This document shows positions 18,158 through 24,838 of a stretch of DNA of 39,859 nt, in pieces. The notes below the pieces were generated by a model, which was given only the letters and a program-made list of their open reading frames with translations, made no database searches and was not told the DNA's origin. The position numbers were made by a program, and so were the translations under genes. The stretch's first letter is position 1. Each line of letters starts with the position of its first letter. Source of the DNA: Haliscomenobacter sp. Lineage in GTDB: Bacteria; Bacteroidota; Bacteroidia; Chitinophagales; Saprospiraceae. Location of the stretch: the NCBI RefSeq assembly GCF_016718685.1, contig NZ_JADKCX010000033.1, positions 1-39,859 of the forward strand, written 5' to 3'.

Positions 18158-19165
18158 CTAGTTAACAAATAAAGAGAACCGCCCCGCCATTCCCTCACCC
18201 CCCAAAACCATAATCCGCTCCACCACCCTCTGCACGTACATCGCAGATACAAACGTAGCGACCCCGTTGTCCATAGCCGTATTTTTCCACTCGGGATGTT
18301 TGCGTTCCAATTTGTCGGCAAACAGCTGGTAATACTGCTTGGCAGCCATTGAGCGCAGGTAGAGTGATTCCGAAGACCAATTGACCTTGGTTACTCCACA
18401 TTTGGCGGCAGCGCTCAATTTTTCATTGGGCAGCCCCGTGGAGCCATGCAAGGCAATGCCGATGTTCCTTCCCGTGATTTGTTGCAAGAGCCTTACATTA
18501 TCCTCAATGGTTTTGGTTTGAAAACCTGCATAACCATCATCCGAGGTAAAGCCGTGCTGCGTGCCCACTCCCGGTGCCCACAAAGCAATTTTACCGGGGA
18601 ACTGAGCTTCCACCGCACCAATCAACTTTTTGGTCTCTTCAGCGGGGGTGATGCGGTCATCTACAGCTGACTCCATTTCCAGGGTCACGTCCACTCCTGC
18701 TTCCTCAGCAAACTGGCACAATTGCAGCATGTGCGCGATGTTTTCCTCCTCCGACATGTCTGAGGCATCCAAAGAAATGGTAGAAGCAGTAAGCTGGAGG
18801 TTTTGCCCGTGAATCCCGGTTTGAATGCCCTGAATCGCTGCTTTGAGGATGCCCATCGTCTCAGGGCCTTTGATGTGATCGGTATGGTAAATGACCGGGA
18901 TGTGGCGGTAACGTTTGCTGTTGGCCAATACCATGAGGTCGGCGAGGTAGCGGGCTACGCCCAAAATGGGGTCACCCAGGCCATAGCTGTGGCTTTTGAT
19001 TTGCCAAAGGCTGGTTTCGATGATGATGGGGGCATCGGCCATCAATGCCGCTTCCAGGCAGTCGCTTACCGCAGCGTGGCTATCGGCGTTGACGGCGAGG
19101 ATGGCGTAACCCTGCTCGAAAGCGTGGTTGAGGAGTTGGCGGGATTGGGTTGGGGAGAGCAACAT
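18158..19165 (-). CDS. Class II (zinc) fructose/tagatose-bisphosphate aldolase family protein
   Basis: A 335-residue metal-dependent aldolase. AILAVNADSHAAVSDCLEAA resembles the N-terminal loop of the family; IPVIYHTDHIKGPE carries the zinc His and the catalytic Asp; TLEMESAVDD, GVGTQHGFTS and IALHGSTGLPNE match later metal- and phosphate-binding segments. It is not the housekeeping FbaA: TSLWQIKSHSYGLGDP is atypical. It should cleave a ketose (bis)phosphate or keto-acid phosphate to DHAP plus an aldehyde. Its place among a kinase, dehydrogenases and a sugar porter supports a catabolic role. Confidence 0.85.
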   Translation of the reverse strand: MLLSPTQSRQLLNHAFEQGYAILAVNADSHAAVSDCLEAALMADAPIIIETSLWQIKSHSYGLGDPILGVARYLADLMVLANSKRYRHIPVIYHTDHIKGPETMGILKAAIQGIQTGIHGQNLQLTASTISLDASDMSEEENIAHMLQLCQFAEEAGVDVTLEMESAVDDRITPAEETKKLIGAVEAQFPGKIALWAPGVGTQHGFTSDDGYAGFQTKTIEDNVRLLQQITGRNIGIALHGSTGLPNEKLSAAAKCGVTKVNWSSESLYLRSMAAKQYYQLFADKLERKHPEWKNTAMDNGVATFVSAMYVQRVVERIMVLGGEGMAGRFSLFVN

Positions 19166-19175
19166 AGGTAATGGA

Positions 19176-19257
19176 TTTTAGGGTTCGGGGGTTCGGGGGT
19201 TCGAGGGTTCGGGGGTTAAAGCTGAACCCACGAACTTTGAACCCCCGAACCCTAAAA
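19176..19257. repeat. Palindromic element built on GGGTTCG words, overlapping a stop codon
   Basis: TTTTAGGGTTCGGGGGTTC at 19176-19194 has an exact 19-bp inverted copy at 19239-19257. Between them are further GGGTTCG copies and GAACCCACGAAC. The aldehyde dehydrogenase stop (19252-19254) lies in the right arm, so its last residues VGF are spelled by the repeat. Confidence 0.9.
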
Positions 19258-20724
19258 CCCTACCTTAACATGTTTGGTTTTCAAATATTCAAAGATCGCT
19301 TTGCGGGACAGTTCGAGGCCGAAACCGCTGTCTTTCCAACCTTCGTAAGGTGCATAAGCCGTATTCACAGCGCCATTGTTGACACAAACGGTGCCCGATT
19401 CAAGTGCCTGGCTGACTTGCATGGTGGTGGCAAAATCGCGGGTAAACAAGTAGGCACAAAGGCCAAAAGTACTGTCGTTGGCTTTGTGGATGGCTTCCTC
19501 GATGTGGTCGAAAGTATCGACGGGAACCACTGGCCCAAATGTTTCTTCGTGCATCACCAGCATGTCTGTACTGACTTTGCTAAGAACGGTGGGGGTGTAA
19601 TAATGGCCATTTTGGTATTTTTCCTCCGCTGGTTTTGCCCCTCCAGTATGTAGTTGAGCGCCTTTGCTTAAGGCATCGGCCACGTGGCGTTCCACCTTTT
19701 GAAGCGTTTCGGCAGTAGTCATCGGGCCAAGGTCACAATTGCCCTCGATCACCCCATCGCCAATGCTCATTTTTTTGGCTTTGGCACAGATTTTTTCAAT
19801 CAATTCATCGTGGATGGAGGCATGGGCATACACCCGATTGACGCTGCTGCAAGATTGCCCCATGTTGCGAAAACCTTTGTAGGCAATGATCTCGGCGGCG
19901 TTGTCGAGATCAGCGTCGGCACATACGATGGCAGGGCAATGCCCGCCCAATTCCAGGGATACTTTTTTCAATTGACTGGCTACGGCTGCCATGATTTTTT
20001 TGCCCGTATCGGTTGACCCCGTCATGGCTACTTTGGCTACAGTGGGGTGCTCAACAAGGGCCGCACCGATAGCCCCAGATCCCATGACTACATTGATGAC
20101 CCCAGCCGGAATGCCTCCCGCAATCAGTGCCTGACAAAATGCCAGTGGCGAAAGTGGGGTAACTTCGGTGGGTTTGACCACCACGGTGCAGCCCGTAGCA
20201 AGCGCCGGGCCCAGTTTCCAACTGAGCAAACTCACCGGATAATTCCAGGGGGTAATCAAGCCACAAACCCCTACTGGCTGATAGGTTACCCAAGAATAGA
20301 GGTTGTTCTTTTCGGTACTGTTGACGTAGCCTTCTACCCGCACGGCTTCAGCAGCGTAATAGTCGATCAAATCACAGGAGGAAGTGACCTCGCCCCGCGA
20401 TTGAGCAAAAGGTTTACCTTGCTCCAGGGCCATCAAGCCGCCGATGTGCTCAGCTTGGGTACGGACGTGAGCGGTAGCTTTGCGGATGATTTTTTCACGT
20501 TCTGCGCCGGGGAGTGCCGACCATGCTGTAAAGGCAGTTTTGGCACTTTGCACAGCTTCATCCACATCTTTGGGGGTTGCTGCGGCAACGCGGGCAATGG
20601 GTTTCCCCGTTGCGGGGGAAAAAACGGTATCCCAGCTCTGGTCGGAGGAGGCTTTGCTCTGTCCGTTGATCAAAAGCCCCCAGTCTTTGCCCGTCAAGGA
20701 TTCGATTAATGCGCTGTTCATCAT
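19252..20724 (-). CDS. NAD(P)-dependent aldehyde dehydrogenase
   Basis: A 490-residue classical ALDH. Conserved LITPWNYPVSLLSWK, then VVKPTEVTPLSP, MTGSTDTGKKI, the general-base Glu258 in SLELGGHCP and the catalytic Cys292 in MGQSCSSVNR are all present, so it is a hydrolytic (acid-forming) enzyme. It resembles succinate-semialdehyde/glycolaldehyde-type dehydrogenases, but substrate specificity cannot be fixed. It is 43 bp downstream of the Zn alcohol dehydrogenase gene. In the cluster it would oxidise the aldehyde released by the class II aldolase. Confidence 0.9.
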   Translation of the reverse strand: MMNSALIESLTGKDWGLLINGQSKASSDQSWDTVFSPATGKPIARVAAATPKDVDEAVQSAKTAFTAWSALPGAEREKIIRKATAHVRTQAEHIGGLMALEQGKPFAQSRGEVTSSCDLIDYYAAEAVRVEGYVNSTEKNNLYSWVTYQPVGVCGLITPWNYPVSLLSWKLGPALATGCTVVVKPTEVTPLSPLAFCQALIAGGIPAGVINVVMGSGAIGAALVEHPTVAKVAMTGSTDTGKKIMAAVASQLKKVSLELGGHCPAIVCADADLDNAAEIIAYKGFRNMGQSCSSVNRVYAHASIHDELIEKICAKAKKMSIGDGVIEGNCDLGPMTTAETLQKVERHVADALSKGAQLHTGGAKPAEEKYQNGHYYTPTVLSKVSTDMLVMHEETFGPVVPVDTFDHIEEAIHKANDSTFGLCAYLFTRDFATTMQVSQALESGTVCVNNGAVNTAYAPYEGWKDSGFGLELSRKAIFEYLKTKHVKVGF

Positions 20725-20767
20725 GGCTCTGAAGAAGAAAAAGAGGAGGCAGGAAGGGGGAAAAGGT

Positions 20768-21814
20768 TTACAATTGAGGATTGATACAAACCTTGAGCGC
20801 TTCGCCGGATTCCATCATTTGAAAGGACTCGTGGATACGCTCCAGGGGCAGTTCGTGGGTAATGAATCGGTCTGCGGGGAAACGCCCACTTTGAATCAGT
20901 TGATAAGCCGTACGGAAATCGCTGATTTTTTCCGAATAAGAGCCACTCAGCATCAATTCCTTGTAATGCAAATGATTCGTGTTCAGCACCGCAGTAGGGT
21001 TGGATTTGGGTAAACCGCCAAAAAACTCCACTCTGGCGCCTTTTCCCGCGATTTCCAGGGCGTCAGCTTGCGCAAAAGCACTACTCACGGCGACGATGAC
21101 GACGTCAAACCCTTCACCATTGGTCAGTTCCAGCGATTTTTCCAGATGCGCGCCGTCTTTTTCACTTAAAATAGTTCCATCAATGTCAAAGCGGGTCATC
21201 ATGTCCAGGCGCTTTTGATTGATATCAATCAGGTGTACCGATTGGGCACCTTGCAGGCGGGCCAATACGGCGTGCATGGCGCCGATGGGTCCGGCGCCGA
21301 TGACCGCTACCCGATCCTGCAGCCCAATCCCGAGATGGGTATGGGCATTGGTGACACAGCCCAGGGGCTCGGCCAGGCTCATTTGTTGGGAGGACTGATC
21401 GGTAGTGACTTTAAATAAGCTATTGCGCTGTACTGCTCGCGCCGGAACTTTAACGTAGGGTGCAAAAGCGCCATCATAGTGGTAAGACATGGTGGTGCGG
21501 CTGATGCAGAGGTTTTCGCGCCCGGCTCGACAGTACTTGCATTCGCCGCAGGACAATACGATGTACATCACTACCCTGTCTCCTTTTTGCACATTGGCAT
21601 GGGGATTGCGGGATTCGATTACGCGCCCACAAAACTCGTGGCCCAACACGCGGGGCGGGGCAATTTTTTTGTCGCCATTGCGGTAGGTGCGCAGGTCGGT
21701 GCCGCAGACACTACAGGCTTCGATCTCCAGGAGGATTTCGCCGTCGGAAAGAACGGGATCGGCGATGTTTTCGACACGGATGTCCTCTTTTCCGCGGTAG
21801 ATGGCTGCTTTCAT
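20768..21814 (-). CDS. Zinc-dependent alcohol/polyol dehydrogenase (threonine/iditol dehydrogenase-like)
   Basis: A 348-residue medium-chain dehydrogenase. Catalytic zinc ligands appear in CSVCGTDLRTY and GHEFCGRVIE; the structural zinc site is CGECKYCRAGRENLC with four cysteines; the Rossmann motif is VAVIGAGPIGAMHAVLA followed by IDINQKRLD, whose Asp favours NAD. The family oxidises sorbitol, iditol, threonine and other secondary alcohols. With the kinase and aldolase nearby, oxidation of a polyol to a ketose is plausible. Confidence 0.9.
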   Translation of the reverse strand: MKAAIYRGKEDIRVENIADPVLSDGEILLEIEACSVCGTDLRTYRNGDKKIAPPRVLGHEFCGRVIESRNPHANVQKGDRVVMYIVLSCGECKYCRAGRENLCISRTTMSYHYDGAFAPYVKVPARAVQRNSLFKVTTDQSSQQMSLAEPLGCVTNAHTHLGIGLQDRVAVIGAGPIGAMHAVLARLQGAQSVHLIDINQKRLDMMTRFDIDGTILSEKDGAHLEKSLELTNGEGFDVVIVAVSSAFAQADALEIAGKGARVEFFGGLPKSNPTAVLNTNHLHYKELMLSGSYSEKISDFRTAYQLIQSGRFPADRFITHELPLERIHESFQMMESGEALKVCINPQL

Positions 21815-21858
21815 AGATTTTTGGTTACGATGCCGACTCCCACTAGCCCACGAACTCG

Positions 21859-21917
21859 CCCACGAATAAATTCGTGGGTTGGGGCAGTTGGTGGCCTCCC
21901 ACGACTGAAGTCGTGGG
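21859..21917. repeat. Pair of CCCACGA hairpins
   Basis: CCCACGAATAAATTCGTGGG (21859-21878; 8-bp stem, TAAA loop) and CCCACGACTGAAGTCGTGGG (21898-21917; 9-bp stem, GA loop) lie 19 bp apart, after a further CCCACGAA at about 21848. They sit between the Zn dehydrogenase start and the semialdehyde dehydrogenase stop. Confidence 0.88.
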
Positions 21918-22025
21918 TTGGCATGATGTAAATATTTTGCAAAGGTTTAAAATTGCGGGCTGACGAATAATCTTGCAGGCTGCCGACAACACACCCACAC
22001 CATCACACCCCAACCCACACCCTAT

Positions 22026-23490
22026 TTAGCTCATCCAATTCTGGGCAGCAGAGGCTGTCCACTTGGTGGTTATTTTTTGAGTTTGGTCCAAAACGAACAC
22101 CGTCCATACCGGTGATGTCGCCGTGGCCAAATTTGGATTCGTTCCAACCTCCGAAGGAAAAGGGTTCGCGGGGAACGGGTACGCCAATGTTGACCCCCAC
22201 CATGCCTGCACTGGCACGTTCGGCGAAGTAGCGTGCTACGGCACCGGAACTCGTGTAAATAGAGGCTGCGTTGCCGTATGGATTGCTGTTTTCAATGGCC
22301 AGGGCCTCATCCAGGGTAGCGGTGCGCAGGATAGAAAGTACGGGTCCAAAAATTTCATCACAGGCGCACTCGGCTCCAGCGGGAACGCCTTCAATCAAGG
22401 TAGGCCCAACGTAAGTGCCGTTTTCTTTTCCAGATACAGTGGCACCTCGTCCATCTACCAAGATGTTGTAACCCGCTGCCTCAGCGCGGTTGATGTACCC
22501 TTCAATTCTGGCTTTAGCGGCTGTGCTGATCACAGATCCCAAGTCCTCACCAACCTTGATTTTTCGGGCTTCGGCCACAATTTGATCCAGGATATTTCCG
22601 GTATCTCCTACCAGGATCAGCACACTAGCGGCCATACAACGTTGTCCGGCACAGCCCATAGCCGAGGCCACCACGTTTTTTGCCGTGATTTCGGGGTCCG
22701 CATCAGGGACAACAACCAGGTGGTTTTTGGCCCCACCCAGGGCTAGCGCTTTTTTGCCCACCGTTGCAGCTCGCTGATACACGAGGCGGGCCACTTTGGT
22801 GGAGCCGACAAAACTCAAAGCCTGAATGCCCGGATGGTCGATCAGGTATTCTGTGGTTTCGCGTGCTCCATGCACGACGTTGAATACTCCTGCGGGCAAG
22901 CCCGCTTCCGTGAACAGTTCAGCCAGGCGGACAGCGGTCAGCGGTACCAATTCGGAAGGTTTGAGGATAAAGGTGTTGCCGCAACCAATGGCGATGGGAA
23001 TGGTCCACATGGGTACCATGGCGGGAAAATTAAACGGTGCAATGGAGAGTACGACCCCCAGGGGGAAGCGCTCGTATTGACAATTTACCCCCGTGCTTAC
23101 TTCCAAAACACCCTGATCCCAAATCTGTGGCAGGGAGGTCGCAAATTCCAATACCTCGATCCCTTTGTCGATTTCCGCTTTGGCTTCTGCCCTGGTCTTG
23201 CCATTTTCCAACTGGATCAAATCAGTCAGTTCGGAACCATGTTTTTCCAGTAAGGTTTTAAAACGAAAAAGGACTTGGACTCTTTCTTTTAAAGGAGTAG
23301 CTGACCAGGCTACGAATGCTCTGGAAGCATGGTGCACCACTTGATCAATGGTGTCTGGAGTAGCGATGGGTACTGCCCCGATCAAGGCACCATCCAAAGG
23401 AGAATACACCGCGATCGTGTTTTCCTGGGCTGGTATCCAGGGTTGTCCAGCGGTGTAATGTCCAGTGATTTTTATCGCTTCGCTTGTCAT
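22026..23490 (-). CDS. mmsA: CoA-acylating methylmalonate/malonate-semialdehyde dehydrogenase (frameshift at 3' end)
   Basis: Converts malonate semialdehyde to acetyl-CoA or methylmalonate semialdehyde to propionyl-CoA with NAD and CoA. The catalytic Cys285 is in GCAGQRCMAAS. The usual ALDH general-base Glu is replaced in ALALGGAKNH, a hallmark of this CoA-dependent subfamily. IAPFNFPAMVPMWTIPIA and PREPFSFGGWNESKFGHGD also match. I chose the ATG at 23490, 13 bp after gntR; an upstream ATG at 23511 overlaps that gene. The open frame ends at 22003 with an alien tail after GMDGVRF; switching frame near 22085 gives DQTQKITTKWTASAAQNWMS and a stop at 22026, a normal family ending. Confidence 0.9.
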
Positions 23491-23503
23491 AATTTTCCGA
23501 TAT

Positions 23504-24226
23504 TTAAGCATTTACCAAACCACTTGAATTGCTCATTGCATACTTTTCGGTATTGCAAAAAAGCAGGCTATAGAGATGAAGATGTGGCCGATTGGTATGG
23601 TATTTTCTACTGATTTTCAACACGGGTGTACCGATGGGCAATTGGAGGTGCGCGGCAATCGCCGCCTCTGCCGCTACTGCCCAAATTTGTTGATCCATAC
23701 CGGTTATTTCAATGTGGTATTCTTTGCCCAGGAACTCAAAAAAGGAATTATTCAATTGAAATTGTCTGGTAAATTTGGGAAGGTTGAGATTTGGCACATA
23801 CGTACTTTCAAACATCACCGGCTGCCGGTCAATGGAACGGACTCGTGAAAAATGGATACATCCTGCTCCGCTTTCAATTTCATTGAGGTCAAAAAAGAAG
23901 TCAGCCGGCCAGGGCTGAATCTGGGGCTCTTGTACGGACAAGGTGAAAATTTCTTCCTTTTCTACCGTTGCCGAAAACCCATGAAAAGACAAGAGGTTTA
24001 AAGCCCTGCTCTTGGACTTGACAATACTGCCTTTACCTTTCTGCTTGACAATGTATCCCTCGGTCTCTAATTGACTCAGCGCTTGCCGTACCGTTGATCT
24101 TGCCAGGCTTGATGCAGCACACAGTTCGTTTTCCGAGGGCAAAATACTGCCTAAGGGGTAGACATCAGCCAGGATTTCCTTTTTGAGCCGATTGTACAGG
24201 TTTTTGTATTGCAAGGTATTTCCCAT
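23504..24226 (-). CDS. GntR-family (HutC/UTRA) transcriptional regulator
   Basis: A 240-residue repressor-type regulator. The N-terminal winged helix is typical: YNRLKKEILADVYPLGSILPSENELCAASSLARSTVRQAL then GYIVKQKGKGSIV. The C-terminal UTRA ligand-binding domain contains FSRVRSIDRQPVMFESTYVPN and IGTPVLKISRKYHT. UTRA domains bind sugar phosphates, amino acids and similar effectors. It is the first gene of the minus-strand catabolic cluster, 13 bp before mmsA, and a perfect palindrome sits in its promoter, so it probably represses itself and the cluster until an intermediate releases it. Confidence 0.93.
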   Translation of the reverse strand: MGNTLQYKNLYNRLKKEILADVYPLGSILPSENELCAASSLARSTVRQALSQLETEGYIVKQKGKGSIVKSKSRALNLLSFHGFSATVEKEEIFTLSVQEPQIQPWPADFFFDLNEIESGAGCIHFSRVRSIDRQPVMFESTYVPNLNLPKFTRQFQLNNSFFEFLGKEYHIEITGMDQQIWAVAAEAAIAAHLQLPIGTPVLKISRKYHTNRPHLHLYSLLFCNTEKYAMSNSSGLVNA

Positions 24227-24247
24227 GGATGGAGACTATTGTCGAGA

Positions 24248-24280
24248 CAAAGCTACGAAACAAACTTGTACGTACAAGTT
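24248..24280 (-). promoter_or_regulatory. gntR promoter with embedded operator palindrome
   Basis: On the minus strand, TAGCTTTG at 24248-24255 is an exact TAnnTTTG -7 element, 22 bp before the start codon. AACTTGTACGTACAAGTT (24263-24280) is a perfect 18-bp palindrome just upstream. The TTG of its first half (minus orientation) lies 19-20 bp before the -7 element, exactly where a -33 TTG is expected. A bound dimer would block RNA polymerase. The sequence style (ACTTGTACGTACAAGT) resembles known GntR/HutC operators. Confidence 0.85.
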
Positions 24281-24301
24281 AAATCCGGGAAAATTTTGGG
24301 C

Positions 24302-24341
24302 AAAAAAAAAAGAGGCTGTCAAAGACCTAGCAGACAACCTC
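24302..24341 (-). terminator. Intrinsic terminator upstream of the gntR promoter
   Basis: On the minus strand, arms 24333-24341 and 24312-24320 form a 9-bp stem (one wobble) with a 12-nt loop, followed by ten T (A10 at 24302-24311). It would stop leftward transcripts before the gntR promoter, insulating the cluster. Confidence 0.8.
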
Positions 24342-24446
24342 ACAAGAAAATGTGAACCTTATAAATAAACTAAAATGCTTCTTTATTCCGCAAAACGTTG
24401 ATTAGTGGTTAGAACGAATGTATTTTGTGTTTTCCAATGCTTCTCT

Positions 24447-24560
24447 AAAAAGTATCCACCAAGCACCTAAGTACTTGGTGGATATGCTCTTAACTACAAT
24501 GTTCCCATTAAGGCTGCCTCACTTGGTCATGCCTGCACCTATAGCTTAGCTAAGGTGATA
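24447..24560 (-). ncRNA. Candidate small structured RNA, possibly an SRP-like RNA
   Basis: No protein gene lies between 24342 and 24839. On the minus strand a perfect -7 element (24567-24574) is followed by about 114 nt ending in a perfect 11-bp hairpin (24453-24484) and five U (24447-24451), a self-contained transcription unit. CUUAGCUA near the 5' end can pair with UAGUUAAG near the 3' end, giving a long hairpin whose tip reads GCAGGCAU-GACCAA-GUGAGGCAGCC. The CAGG on the 5' side and AGGCAGCC on the 3' side recall the symmetric loop of the SRP RNA S domain, but the usual GGAA tetraloop is absent. The identity is a guess; the presence of an RNA gene is better supported. Confidence 0.55.
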
Positions 24561-24566
24561 CAGTGT

Positions 24567-24574
24567 CAAAAATA
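24567..24574 (-). promoter_or_regulatory. -7 promoter element for the candidate small RNA
   Basis: Reads TATTTTTG on the minus strand, an exact TAnnTTTG. No TTG is seen at the -33 position. The predicted RNA would begin about 7 nt further left. Confidence 0.5.
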
Positions 24575-24765
24575 CAGTATTACAGTAGTTCTGGCTATTT
24601 ACCAATACTGATTATGGTATATGGCAAAGCCGTTTATTGAGGGTTGAGATTGCTTCTTGTAAAGCGATTATGACTGATTCACAATGACAAATCTGTTTTA
24701 CTACTACTTATTATTACAATCTGCGTGCCAATTTTTTTATGTTTTGATTATCAAGTTATTAAATC

Positions 24766-24797
24766 AAAAAAGCACAAATTTTTGCTTGTGCTTTTTT
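24766..24797. terminator. Bidirectional intrinsic terminator
   Basis: AAAAAAGCACAA (24766-24777) and TTGTGCTTTTTT (24786-24797) pair perfectly with an 8-nt loop and give U-tracts in both directions. It lies 42 bp past the stop of the sigma-54 activator gene and serves as its terminator. Confidence 0.88.
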
Positions 24798-24838
24798 CTT
24801 AAATAAAGGAAATTTATGACATAAAAGAAATATTTAAT

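Noticed and set aside
19176..19257. CRISPR-like array
   Set aside because: The repeated words are adjacent and self-complementary with no unique spacers, and no cas gene is present.
15818..24226. Full myo-inositol operon
   Set aside because: Only kinase, aldolase and semialdehyde-dehydrogenase functions are represented; inositol dehydrogenase, dehydratase, hydrolase and isomerase genes are missing and the kinase is ribokinase-like.
24342..24838. tRNA gene or tRNA cluster
   Set aside because: No cloverleaf with a T-arm GTTCRA and CCA-type end was found; the hairpins fit a terminator and an sRNA better.
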